From: Chara braunii
Taxonomy: Eukaryota > Streptophyta > Charophyceae > Charales > Characeae
Reading direction: 5' to 3'
Length of the DNA stretch: 22,933 nt
Assembly (NCBI GenBank): GCA_003427395.1
Contig: BFEA01000204.1
Span: 2,122,536 to 2,145,468 of the forward strand
Positions 1-9,487 of the stretch are shown piece by piece; the stretch's first letter is position 1, and every line of letters starts with the position of its first letter. The notes under the pieces are model-generated. The model made no database searches and was not told the DNA's origin. It saw only the letters and a list, made by a program, of their open reading frames with translations. The position numbers and the translations under genes are program-made.

Positions 1-540
1 GGACCTTGGGGGCTGTCCTTAAACAGCCTCTTGATCAGCCAGATCAAGTGGATGTAAGGCTCGCTGCATGCGAGGATAAAGAAAATGCGGCACTGGCCGG
101 CTTAGCATAGACTTGGGGCACAGGGGTGGGCCGGATTGCACACCTTTAGACACGTTACTCAACCAGATGCCCAGGACGTCGACACTATGTGACTACTCAA
201 GAAGGATACAGGGGGAGGGAAGATACCAGTAAACAACTCACTTAGTTATTATTGTAAAATTCCATTCTGCATAAACAACTAGCAAATAATTTTATTTTAT
301 TTTTGATTAGTTAGTTGTGACAGAAGCTGCTAACAACTGACAGACAGCTGCAGATAGGTAGTATAAATTCCATTGCAATCTGCCACAGACTAGTCAAAAG
401 TAGGAATAGAGTTGTTTGTAGGAATCACAGATAATCTACTATTACCACTTGACTACTTTCTGACAGCTGGACCAAATATTTATTTTATTTTATTTTAATC
501 GGCTGGTTACCCAGCGAGGACACTAGTGCAGATCGTAGAC
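1..540. other. AT-rich leader / possible LTR remnant, no gene
   Basis: No reading frame of substance is visible here. The stretch has two T/A-rich tracts (about 288-310 and 478-500, both built from repeated TTTTA) and a TATA-like box at 362-368. It lies directly upstream of the gag-like frame of element A, which is where a 5' LTR and untranslated leader would be expected. I cannot see paired LTR ends or a target-site duplication, so the LTR reading is an inference from position only. Confidence 0.3.
362..368 (+). promoter_or_regulatory. TATA-like box upstream of element A gag
   Basis: TATAAAT sits in a mixed-composition stretch about 180 bases before the first gag-like codons. In LTR retrotransposons the TATA box lies in U3, shortly before the transcription start, so the position fits. 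One AT-rich heptamer in an AT-rich leader is weak evidence by itself. Confidence 0.25.
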
Positions 541-2301
541 CACGTCTAGCTCATAAGTGGAGATGACAGTGGGGCTGATAGGCTAGAGGAAGACGATAGG
601 AGGATCACTAGAAGGCGGGCACTCAGTCGACCGATCACTTTCCTAGAGCTAAATCAAGGAGAGGAAAGGAGGCTGCGGAGGGAAGCCAGAGAGAGGACGG
701 CAATACATTGGGCTAGGGAAGCAGCCAACGCCGAAAGGGCACTAGCAGCAGCTTTAGAAGCAGACGCTAGAGCCAACGTCAAGGCAGCCATGGCTAGAAG
801 CAGACGCTAGAGCCAACGTCACGGCAGCCATGGCTCCCGCCTCTACCATGTCACAGGCCTCATCTCAGGCCTCTTCGTCAGGTGTCCGTTAGATGTCTCT
901 CAAGTTTTCGTTAGTCAGTCTGCTGGTTTGCAGGTCAGCCAGCAGCAACCCATGCCAGATGAGGATTATGAGATCCAACAGGCGGAAGCCCTCCGCATTG
1001 AGTTACGGCGCCAGTTGCAGGAGGTAGAAGATAGGAGAGACGGAGCAAGACTTTGAAAAGCTAGACTAGAGGTAAGGGGAGAGGAGTTAGGCAAGTTAGA
1101 AGCTATCGATGAGGCAGCTCTCGATCTTGAAACGCGGTCCCTTCGGAACTCCCTATTGAGTGTTGCCGAAGTACAAGTTGTGCAACAAGAGATGCTGGCT
1201 GCACTGATAGCTGGTCAGAATAAGATTCTGGCCGCACTGTGAGCACCTCGACCTCAGGTCAGGCAGCCACAGTATTTTGTAGTTCCCCCTACGGTTGCAG
1301 GTCCCACAGTAACGCCACAGCCGGTAGGGCAACCGTTTTCTCCTCAGTTTGGCATGCCCCTATCAGGCGGCCTAGTAGTAGGTAGTAGTGGGCAGATTCA
1401 TATACCTTCTTCGCTTCCACAGGCAGCGGCTACGAGACAGCCGCATGTACAGCAACCTGTGCAACAGTTACCCCTGCAGCACCAAGTGCTGCAGCAGTGG
1501 ACCGGTCCATTGGTTACACATCCAATGCAGCAGGCACAGAGTGTTATACAACCCCTGGAGTGGACCCCATAGATACCCTCGCTGAGTCCTAAACCCTTCT
1601 TTGGCGACAAGAAGAAGGAAGAGGACCTGGATACCTGGGTGAGGACTGTGCCTACATATGTGAGGCATAAGCTCACAAGGACCGAGGAAGAAGTTATAGT
1701 CACGGCATCCTTTCTAGAAGGATCTGCAACCATATGGTTGAATGGATTAGTACAACAACAAGGATATGGTCAGAACTCCGATGGCTGGGTACATGTTCGG
1801 ACGTTGGAAGAGTTCGTAAGGATGGTCTATAATAGGTGGCATGACCCCCAGGGGGCTCAAAAGGCCAGCGATTCACTGGCTACTCTAAGATAAAAAAGAT
1901 ACCGGACTGTTCGCGAAGTTACAAACGTCATAGAGCGACGGATTGTTGTCCTTGGAGTACGGTATGATCCGCAGGTTTTCCTGACAACTTACTTGCGATG
2001 TCTACCCACAGATGTAAAAAATAAATAGGTGGATGTACATAACTTCGCCTCGTTCAACAAGAAGGCCTTAGACATTGAGGCTAAGCTTGGGAGTGCCCAG
2101 CAGGGCCCGACAGATGGAAGGAAAAAGAAGCTTCCTCAGGACTGGAGAAAGAAGGGCAACCTCATGTTTGTTGACCACGACGATCAAGCAACTGAGACTG
2201 ACGACTTCTCTGAGCTTGGGGAAGAAACAGAGGTAGATGGGAGTGTAGACACTTCAGATATCGAGTTTAGATCAACAAGCCAATCAATGAGGCCTGGATA
2301 A
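541..2301 (+). pseudogene. gag: Decayed gag of Ty3/gypsy-type retrotransposon A
   Basis: Most of this stretch reads in one forward frame, broken by in-frame stops near 1055, 1240, 1570, 1891 and 2026. The N-terminal part (about 600-1250) is rich in Glu, Arg, Ala and Gln and looks coiled-coil. It is followed by a Pro/Gln-rich linker (about 1250-1570). A capsid-like part at 1590-2020 contains a Trp/Leu-rich stretch (ATIWLNGLV, then FVRMVYNRWHDP) typical of the Retrotrans_gag fold. The C-terminal part is basic then acidic (LPQDWRKKGNLMFVDHD, then many Asp/Glu). Gln-rich sequence continues to about 2480. A 40-bp tandem duplication at 755-834 adds a frameshift. Gag forms the virus-like particle in such elements; no pol gene of this element follows. 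Non-functional as it stands. Confidence 0.75.
755..834 (+). repeat. 40-bp tandem duplication inside gag A
   Basis: Two adjacent 40-base copies, 755-794 and 795-834, differ at a single base (A in the first, C in the second, in the AACGTCA(A/C)GG part). Because 40 is not a multiple of three, the second copy shifts the gag frame and brings in an immediate stop. The near-identity suggests the duplication is recent relative to the rest of the decay. Confidence 0.95.
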
Positions 2302-2698
2302 CAACTAGAGACAGTGTCCCCACATACACAGCAACATGAGCTCTCCACCTCACAGTTGCGGGCACCCTTTACCACACAACAACAACAGTGCTTGACTGCG
2401 CAGCCGCGGTGGCAGTAGCAGCAACTCCTTAAATTCTCAGCAACTGAACTCAACAGGTGCATACAACCACAACGTCGCATAACGGACTGAGATCTTGTTC
2501 GTTAACTGAAATTTATTCAAGCAATCCGCCCCTCCAGCCGGAAATGGCCATGCACCACCAACCATAGAGCCTAAGAAGGACCTATCAATTTGTCAATCCT
2601 TGAGCTCTCAACCTGTCTAGCCACCAGGTGAGTTTCCAGGATCGACACCTGCAAGTCAAACGCAGTCCCGTCTACCTTTTCGGCCTTTCTTCTTCCCA
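2302..2698 (+). other. Gag A tail and unassigned spacer
   Basis: For roughly the first 180 bases the gag frame still reads as Gln-rich sequence (a run of four Gln, many Thr/Ser) with stops, so it is probably the gag tail. From about 2490 to 2698 I see no gene, motif or repeat I can name. The protease and polymerase expected downstream of a gag are absent. Confidence 0.4.
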
Positions 2699-3192
2699 AT
2701 GCACTTGTCTGAAGACAGTGACCAGTACTGCAATCCTAATGATGACAAACTAGGTGAGACCGAGCATGTTAATAAAGATAAGCACGTCCACGACAATGAA
2801 CCACGAGATCGAGATGGTAAACACAATCATGATGGAATACGCGAAGACAAACTGCACCTGGGTGGGAATCACGGTCACAACCAATAGCGGGCTACCTTCA
2901 AAATGCAGTGTAGCCATCAGCAGCAGCGGTATGACCACCACCGGCAGCAGCACCAAACATCAACGAGGATCCTAACCAGGGAACATGTGGAGCAGCAGCC
3001 AGGACCTTGATGAGGAGCGTAGCCAGCACCGGGGTCTCAAGGATAGAGGCACAAGCCGCAACAGATCCCGATTGCGAAGAAGATAACCACCAAAACAGAA
3101 GACCGTAGGGTGAGGACCATGTGGAGCGATTCGATAGCAATAAACGGGACAAAGAAGACGAACACCGTACTTCCACAAAGATGGTCACTCCC

Positions 3193-3245
3193 GAAATGTG
3201 CAAAATGAGAATGAATCTTCCGCTAGGACCTGGTTGGATGCATGT
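3193..3245 (+). repeat. Hairpin-repeat family, copy 1
   Basis: This copy carries the shared lead GAAATGTGCAAAATGAGAATG followed by ATCTTCC (3215-3221) and an 11-base loop, GCTAGGACCTG. The right arm (3233-3239) has diverged and only partly pairs. It belongs to the family by its lead and loop rather than by an intact stem. Confidence 0.65.
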
Positions 3246-3641
3246 ACCACTAGTTCTCATGGCGGGTGCACGTGTAGTTTGGCACCATAACCCGACTCTC
3301 TATTCATCCCATATCGTCTGCCTTCAGCGATAAGTACTCCTTCCCTCTGTCTTCATCACATTCATTGTTGCCTTCAATTCATGAGCGCGTATGGCCGCCC
3401 GCCTAGCCAGGTTTGTTCACATCAAAGGGAGGAGGGTCACGAGCGGGATGAGCAATGATCAATCGGAAGAAGAGTGCGGTTGGGACGAGTTACAACACAC
3501 TGGAAGGAGGCCACAAACCAGCTGTGCAGTAGTGATCAGGATGGAGACCACGAACAGAAGTGGCAATCAACTCCACAATCCTGATGAGCCAGCCATGGCG
3601 ACGAGGACTGGGGGCTAGCGATGATAGGCCGCGCTCCAGTG

Positions 3642-3697
3642 CTCACCAAATGTGCTAAACCATAATGACTCTTCCGGTGGAACACGAAAGATGCATC
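3642..3697 (+). repeat. Hairpin-repeat family, copy 2
   Basis: The lead CTCACCAAATGTGC is shared with copy 6. The left arm at 3669-3675 pairs with GAAAGAT at 3686-3692 at five of seven positions around a 10-base loop ending GGAACAC. It is a diverged member. Confidence 0.6.
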
Positions 3698-3730
3698 CTC
3701 CAAACACCCACGCTGCTGCCCCACCCACAA

Positions 3731-3780
3731 TTAGCAACTCGAGAATGAATCTTTGGCTATAACTTGAAAAGATACACTAC
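3731..3780 (+). repeat. Hairpin-repeat family, copy 3
   Basis: GAGAATGA is followed by ATCTTT (3749-3754), which pairs with AAAGAT (3768-3773). The seventh position is a mismatch. The 11-base loop 3756-3766 reads GCTATAACTTG. The sequence continues as ACAC, as in copy 4. Confidence 0.7.
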
Positions 3781-3788
3781 ACCTATTG

Positions 3789-3830
3789 GGAATAGATCTT
3801 TCGTTGGAACATGGAAAGATACACTGCCAT
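3789..3830 (+). repeat. Hairpin-repeat family, copy 4
   Basis: ATCTTTC (3796-3802) pairs perfectly with GAAAGAT (3814-3820) around the 11-base loop GTTGGAACATG. Compared with copy 6, stem position six is T-A here and C-G there, so pairing is kept by changes on both sides. Confidence 0.8.
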
Positions 3831-3867
3831 CCAACACACATGCGGCCTTGCTTTGCCATCCACCAAA

Positions 3868-3925
3868 CACGCAAAACGAGAGTGTATCTTCCTCCAGAAC
3901 GCGGACAATTACACTGCACCACCAA
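3868..3925 (+). repeat. Hairpin-repeat family, copy 5
   Basis: The lead GCAAAACGAGAGTGTATCTTCC matches the family. The outer arms GTGTA (3882-3886) and TACAC (3910-3914) pair, but the inner stem has decayed. The loop part reads CCAGAACGCG, close to the family's GAACATG core. Confidence 0.6.
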
Positions 3926-4363
3926 TTCGGCAAGGCAAGGGCTCGTCCTCTCTCTCTCTCTCACGCGTGCTTGCTCACATGCATTGCCCAACCCTTGCTC
4001 CTTGATGAACCCGATCGATACCTTGGCCGGGTGAATACACTATCATGAGGAAGAGCTACCCTGTGAGGAGGGCGACCATGGCAACGATGGACACAATGAT
4101 CAACGCGATCACGAACGACGACGATCACCACCTTGATCCGGACGATCAACACCTCGACCCCGATGATGGACGCAACGGCCAGCACGACGATGAACTTCAC
4201 TTCGTGCCTACTTCCATGAACAGAACAACGAACAGGGTGGCGTCGATGACCATGAGCAGCATGAAGATGGCGCTCAGGATGAGCGCAACGATCATGACCA
4301 CCGGGAGGAGTGGCCGTGCGGTGATGAAGAAGGCGGGTAGTTATAGGCCTCCCTCCACTACTC

Positions 4364-4420
4364 ACCAAATGTGCAAAATGAGAATGTATCTTCCGATAGA
4401 ACATGGGAAGATACATGTTG
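4364..4420 (+). repeat. Hairpin-repeat family, copy 6 (best structure)
   Basis: ATGTATCTTCC (4384-4394) and GGAAGATACAT (4406-4416) form a perfect 11-base-pair stem around the 11-base loop GATAGAACATG (4395-4405). The lead is CACCAAATGTGCAAAATGAG. This is the best preserved member and the reference for the other copies. Confidence 0.9.
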
Positions 4421-4713
4421 TTGGAGTCCGTCGTCACTGCGCCCACTCAAACGACTAAGATGGCCATGTGGAATGAAGTCGACTGTAGGGACGATGACGA
4501 CCTCCTATGAGACCCTGACAATGAGTAGCATTGACATGCATGACCATGAGCCTCAAGCAGACGTCCACGAATTCGAGGAGGACGGCTCCTTAGAGCAACA
4601 CGATGATCAGCACCTCAATCTCAATGAGCAGAATGGCAAACAGCAGTGGGATCACGATGTATACCTACAAAATCTTAATGACAAATATGGCAAGCAGCAC
4701 TTCTATAGCCCAC

Positions 4714-4766
4714 TGTATATACAAAATGAGAATGAACCTTCCCTTGGACCAGGGGAAGGTACAACC
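4714..4766 (+). repeat. Hairpin-repeat family, copy 7
   Basis: The lead is ACAAAATGAGAATGA. ACCTTCC (4736-4742) pairs with GGAAGGT (4754-4760) around an 11-base loop, CTTGGACCAGG, and can extend by one more pair. Stem position two is C-G here but T-A in copies 4 and 6, a second paired substitution. Confidence 0.8.
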
Positions 4767-4770
4767 TGAT

Positions 4771-6099
4771 CCTACTTTTTCCTCTCGTTTTTGTCAACAC
4801 ATCGCGCAGCCCCTAATGCCTACACCGACCAAAATAACATCGTAACACAAAAACGAATGTTGCGATCGCATTCGCCTCACTTCATAACCTTGATTTCAAG
4901 TTTTGGTTCGTTTGATTCGGTTGAGAATCAGACGAGTTATGCCATTCACACCCTATCACATTCGTTTCCTCCATCGCCTTCGACTCCATCTTGTTGTCGA
5001 CGTCATCATTCTCTTCTCCCTTGCTAGCGCTCGCGTTCCTCGTCAACACTGCTCACTACCACGCGGTCCGTCAGCCACTCAACTTTGTAGTTGTCCTTTA
5101 TGCCCTGCTGCCTTATTCGTCTCTCAAAGTTTGCCCTAGTGATTCACCGTGGGATGAATCTGGCCAAGGGATGCCAGGTCCATCCCATGGTAAGGGCAAG
5201 AGCAACTAGCAAGAGTAACGTCAGAAGAAAAAAGGCAGAAAAATCAAAGTTAAAAAAATAGAAATAAAGCCAACTCGAAGGTAACAAAATCTTGGCTATT
5301 CGCGAGGACGCACTCTCGCTAGTACGTTGAACTTCCTAAATGTACCTGACCGCAACTCCAGCTGGGAGGTACTCTCTCCGAACTGGCCGACCATAGGCAA
5401 CTCAAGATCGTAGTATTTCACTCATCTAATCCAACTGGAGTTCAAGCTCAGGCCTATATTTCAACAGTCCAGGGGTGCACCAATTGAGTTAGGCTCTTGG
5501 GTCTAATGCCGGTCCCGCAACCGGTACCGGGCCCGGATTCCAGCAGAGGATTCGAAAAATTAATAATAAAAAATTAAATTAACAAGGAAGTAAATAAGAT
5601 AGAGGATTGGAGGGGAGAGGGGAAATCATTGGCCCCTCCTCGGTCCCGTTGTTGGGCCCGCGCCCGGGATTGGTGGTAAAACTGAGAGGGATAGTCCTGC
5701 GGACCCTCACCCCTGCTGCGTTCTCCATCGTACAGCGTCGCTCCTTTGACGCTGGCTGGCCTTTGACACCATGCACACCAAAGGGCTGCGCCTAGCCGTC
5801 AGGCACCTTGCACGCGTTTCACGGTGAGAATTTAACTTTCTTGTGAGCGTACGCGGTTTGCCGTCCGTATCAACGGTCCTATGTGACACGTCTTTGCATG
5901 CCTCTTATTCACACGCTGGTCCTCTCCCAATCCAATCTTACCGACCCCACATCAAGACCGCGCCTCGGCTACACCGAACACTCTCAACTACAAACAAAGA
6001 TGTGTCGAGTGTGACCTGCAAAAAGTATGCCAAATACCCTTGTTAGGGTACTTGGTACGACAACGAACCTCGAACCCGTCCCAGACTAAGGTGACTAAT
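4771..6099. other. No recognisable gene
   Basis: Only short open frames occur here and none shows a family signature. Visible minor structure: a small dyad at about 4854-4875 (CGAATG and CATTCG around GCGATCG), an A-rich tract at about 5225-5270, and a GC-rich patch with GGGCCCG at about 5510-5670. I see nothing that supports a gene, promoter or mobile-element end. Confidence 0.4.
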
Positions 6100-6940
6100 G
6101 ACATACTCTTCTTGATAGACAAAAGCGAGCAACAAGTTTGCAGTCCCCACGATGAAGTAGTGAAGAGCCTGATTTTTGGTGAATGTCATGACACTGAAGG
6201 CCAGTTTGGCTTCAAGAAGACATTTGGTAACGTTTGGGAACAGTTTGAGTGGCAAGGAATGAAAGAAGACACACTAACCTACATGAGAACTTGTCGTGTG
6301 CCAGAGGAACAAGCCGTCCCATGAGAATCCACTGGGACAACTGAGACCACTTCCCATCCCCAACGGACCAGGTGAGTCTATCTCTACCGATTTCATGAGT
6401 ATCGCTAAAACCGAACTTGTTATCCAGAAATTCCAGATGCCACGAGTTTTCGAGTACGAGTTTCCTAAGACTATCGTATCTGATAGAGATGTAACATTCA
6501 TTGGGGACAATGGCAAAAGTTGATGAGCGCATATGGCACTTGACTAACCATGTCGTCAGGGAGACATCTAGAAACAAATGGACAGACAGAACAAATGAAT
6601 AAACTATGCCAACAACTTTTGCACATGTATGTGAGATCAGACCAAGTGGACTGGGATGGGAACCTGCCTAAGATATAATAACATTGTTCACACAACAAAA
6701 GGATGAGCACTGAATGCACTACATAAAGGCCGGCAATCCGAAAGGCCTATTGACCCTCTAACAAGGGACCAGATCCAAGGGTTGCACCCAGGAGCCCGAG
6801 AATTTGCAGTTTTGTATGAGCAAGATATTGCGAAAGTGAAAGAGAATATTAAGAAAGCCCAAACTGGAAGGAAAATGAGCAATAGCGAAATGACAGATTC
6901 CAGATTGCAAAATCACATTGAAAGCCAGGAAGTCCGACAC
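6100..6940 (+). pseudogene. Isolated broken integrase fragment of Ty3/gypsy-type element B
   Basis: Translation in shifting forward frames follows the order of a gypsy integrase. First comes the zinc-binding region (ECHDTEGQFGFKKT, then RTCRV, then CQRNKP). Then comes the start of the catalytic core (STDFMSI, first Asp), the second Asp region (FPKTIVSDRD), the Glu region (GRHLETNGQTEQMNKL), and the helical tail (NIVHTT, AREFAVLYEQDIAKVKENI). Damage includes a 2-base loss between RTCRV and CQRN, replacement of the second zinc His by Gln, an apparent internal deletion of tens of residues between the first two Asp regions, and several stops. No RT or gag lies beside it on this strand. It differs enough from the integrase of element C to be another family. 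Non-functional. Confidence 0.75.
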
Positions 6941-7554
6941 TGTCCAGAAAGCAGAATTGCACCGATATTACACCAATGGAGAACCAATACACTAAATCCA
7001 AGTGTCAATGAGAGCATACTCTCGCATCACCAACATAAGTATCCAGAGCCCCTCTCCTACTTGGCGCTCGGCGCCCACACACTGCTATCACACAACTACT
7101 ACCAACCTACGAATTGACAATGCAACTGTTGACATCAGCAGCAAAACCGAAGTACATGAAGATGTCGACCCTTCTAGACTATCGCCAAGACTAGGTACGT
7201 GGCCTCACATCATCATCCTCATCTCTCTCTATCACTCTCCCTCGTCTTCTCTACCCACACCTCCTTCCCATACACGAAGACCACCACCACCTGCTGACCA
7301 TCCAAGCCCGAAGCCTGACTATGAAGGGTTGGGCTATGGCGCTGCCCTCAGCAGCGCCCTACACCTCACAACGCCCGCGTGCGCCCGCGCACTTACGCTA
7401 GCGCAGCTAGCAGCCTACGAGCTGATGCTCCAGCAGCGCTGCACCCGCAAATGCAAGTGCCCGAATGCCCCCTATGGCGCCCGTCCCTTTCCTATGTGGA
7501 AAGTGGTGGGCGCTTTGCCTTGCCCCGTCACGTGAGATCGAGTTTCCAGTAGCT
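6941..7554. other. Pyrimidine-rich spacer, no clear gene
   Basis: A forward open frame of 177 codons (7002-7535) crosses this stretch. Its product is Pro/Thr/Ser/Ala-rich low-complexity sequence without a start context or domain I recognise, and it begins over the decayed integrase tail. It may be the 3' flank or LTR of element B, or of element C on the other strand. I see no target-site duplication. Confidence 0.35.
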
Positions 7555-9024
7555 TCAGTCCTGGCCAAAGTGTCTGTGCCCAAGCCCGTTCAAATAGTGG
7601 CCTTGGACCGAATTGGTTAGGCATGCCCAACCACCCAGGCAGGAACATCCGACGTCCCCTTCTTTGGCCACGTTGAGGGTGAGCCTGGAAGGCTCAGGAA
7701 CCTTTCCCATTCTCACGTGCTGGGCGGATGTAACCAACTGGCGCGTGGCAACTGTCTCGTGTCGACCCAAATTTGCAAAAGTTGACGAATTCAGGGGCCC
7801 GCCTTCACTTAGGGCGGGCACGTGCCTCATGCAGGGCCTTATGCGGTTGTGCCGAGGGATCAAACCCTCGCACTCCCTCCTCCTTAACTTCGATAGTCCT
7901 TTGAGAAGTCGGTACACAGCAGGCTGCTTCCCTTTCAAACTTTGTTCATAACTTGTGATGACTTGGGGAGCAGTCTTCATTAATTCCTCTCTAGTGAACC
8001 ATCGATCTTCTTTAGGATCCGTATGATGTCTGAAACGCATTCGATACTGCATCTTCGGTTTCGAAGGGTGTCCCCTGCCTGGAGGCTTTGGTACCGACAT
8101 CAGCTTGTGCTCAATGATGTCGTCAATGTCCACATGTTCGTCCATGGTTGGGGGCAGCATCGATCTCCTGGAGGGAAACTGATCAGTGACAGAGAAACGT
8201 GCCAACTTTAATGCATGAAAGACAGGGTGGGTACGTAGGTGTCCAAGGGTACGAATGACATATGATGGCCCGTCTGGTGTATCTCCCACTATATCAAGAG
8301 CTTCCCGGAGGCCAAAGTACCGTGGCATCAGTTTACGTGAGATTCCTAGTTCTTGCCCCAACTCAGATGACTTTACCCAGACTCGTTCACCTACCTGACA
8401 CTCTGATGGTCGTTTTTGTCTGTTCTCAGATGCAACCATGGCATCTTGAGCTTTCTTGATTTGTCCTACAGCCTGCTGCAACATATGTTCGTACTTGACA
8501 GCAAACTCTATGCTGCCAGAGGCTGCAGTTGGCTGATTTTCAGGCAACAAGAAGTCTAATGCAGATCGAGGCTTCCAACCAAGGTGCAGTTGGTTTAGAG
8601 TCATGTTGGTAGTGTTGTGCACGACATTATTGTACAGGCTGGTGACGAGGGGTAATTTCTCGTCCCAGTCATCCTGATTTGGTTTAATGTAATGTCGAAG
8701 CAAGTGCTGCACTACCCAGTTCATCTGTTCAACCTGACCGTTTGACTCAGGGTGGTTTCCTGATGTCATTTGTAGTCGAGTACCCATCTGTTGGGTCGTA
8801 CTTTGCCACAGTTGACTAGTGAATCTAACATTCCTGTCACTTACAATAGACTTAGGGAGACCAAAGTCACGTACCCAGTTGTGCATAAATAGTTTGATGA
8901 CGTGGTCAGTTCTAGTTGTCTCAGGCATAGCGATTAGTCTAGCATACTTCGTGAATCTGTCCCCAATGACAAAGATGTGCCGTTTACCGCTCTTGCTGGT
9001 CACAAGGGTATCCATGAAATCCAT
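7555..9024 (-). CDS. Integrase catalytic core plus chromodomain of element C (489-codon ORF)
   Basis: The ORF opens inside the integrase core. Catalytic acids are visible as Asp2 (MDFMD), Asp63 (SDRN) and Glu99 (SNGQVEQ), with exactly 35 residues between the last two: the D,D35E signature of retroviral-type integrases. Such enzymes insert element DNA into the host chromosome. Residues about 150-280 are the usual C-terminal domain (VGERVWVKSSELG, RKLMPRYFG, HPVFHALKLA). Residues about 300-352 (8127-7969) resemble a chromodomain (YRMRFRHHTDPKEDRWFTRE), which in chromoviruses directs insertion to marked chromatin. From residue about 365 the frame runs on into sequence with no domain, probably 3' untranslated or LTR DNA. 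The true protein start is upstream; a one-base shift near 9040 separates it from the zinc-binding part. Confidence 0.88.
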   Translation of the reverse strand: MDFMDTLVTSKSGKRHIFVIGDRFTKYARLIAMPETTRTDHVIKLFMHNWVRDFGLPKSIVSDRNVRFTSQLWQSTTQQMGTRLQMTSGNHPESNGQVEQMNWVVQHLLRHYIKPNQDDWDEKLPLVTSLYNNVVHNTTNMTLNQLHLGWKPRSALDFLLPENQPTAASGSIEFAVKYEHMLQQAVGQIKKAQDAMVASENRQKRPSECQVGERVWVKSSELGQELGISRKLMPRYFGLREALDIVGDTPDGPSYVIRTLGHLRTHPVFHALKLARFSVTDQFPSRRSMLPPTMDEHVDIDDIIEHKLMSVPKPPGRGHPSKPKMQYRMRFRHHTDPKEDRWFTREELMKTAPQVITSYEQSLKGKQPAVYRLLKGLSKLRRRECEGLIPRHNRIRPCMRHVPALSEGGPLNSSTFANLGRHETVATRQLVTSAQHVRMGKVPEPSRLTLNVAKEGDVGCSCLGGWACLTNSVQGHYLNGLGHRHFGQD

Positions 9025-9487
9025 GGATACACTTTGACCTGGGCCATCAGCCCAAGCAGTGCCTGTGTCCGAGGCTTATCACGCCGACAAACTTGGCAAG
9101 TTCCTACGTACTTCTTTGCATCATCCATCATTGTGGGCCACCAAAATTTCTGCACTAAGTTTGCTGCTGTCTTTTTATAGCCAAAATGACTAGTCGCATT
9201 GTGACACTCTCCTAAAAATAGACTACACAAAACTCTCTATTCGGAACACACAATCGTTTATTCCCAGCCTTCTCAAGAAACAGCAAGCCGTCAACCAGCA
9301 CAAACTCATCGAAAGTAGCCTTATCTTTACCTTCCAGTTTGCGAATGATCTCAGACATGACTGTGTCCTCTCGATAGGCTTCCACCATGGATCGAGTTAC
9401 ACCGTCAGCTATTCCAAACTCAGTTACTAGTGCGCCCAGATAGTCTATCCTGCGCGATAGTGCGTCAGCCACTTTATTTTACTCTCC
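9025..9487 (-). pseudogene. RNase H-integrase connection and HHCC zinc-binding domain, element C
   Basis: The reading starts with ADALSRR, the usual end of gypsy RNase H, which lies just after an in-frame stop. It continues through an acidic linker and the 'DGLLFLEKAGNKRLCVP' motif that precedes integrase. A frame change near 9220 leads into GECHNATSHFGYKKT and GTCQVCRRDKP. These give the two His and two Cys of the integrase zinc-binding domain in proper order, unlike the Gln-substituted version in element B. Another one-base shift near 9040 leads into the catalytic core. Confidence 0.8.

Larger units (their letters stand above)
2699..4770 (+). repeat. His/Asp/Glu/Asn-rich codon blocks interleaved with hairpin repeats
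   Basis: Several blocks here have A at every third position, so they read as runs of His, Asp, Glu, Asn, Gln and Lys in one forward frame. They are about 2700-2880 (HVNKDKHVHDNEPRDRDGKH), 3530-3560 (DQDGDHEQK), 4085-4200 (NDDDHHLDPDDQHLDPDD) and 4530-4690 (EQHDDQHLNLNEQNGKQQ). Each block is followed by one or more copies of a short hairpin repeat (entries below). The two best matching modules also share the sequence just before the hairpin (3590-3650 and 4310-4370, including CTCACCAAATGTGC). No continuous ORF spans the region; stops and frame changes are frequent. I do not recognise a protein family. It may be a degraded low-complexity gene, a gag-like tail, or a modular satellite. Confidence 0.45.

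Noticed and set aside
504-518. TGGTTACCCAGCGAG as a primer-binding site for element A
   Set aside because: It begins TGG and lies before gag, but I cannot match it to a specific tRNA 3' end with confidence, and no LTR end with CA precedes it.
7002-7535. 177-codon plus-strand open frame
   Set aside because: Pro/Ser/Thr low-complexity product starting over the decayed integrase B tail. No domain and no promoter context.
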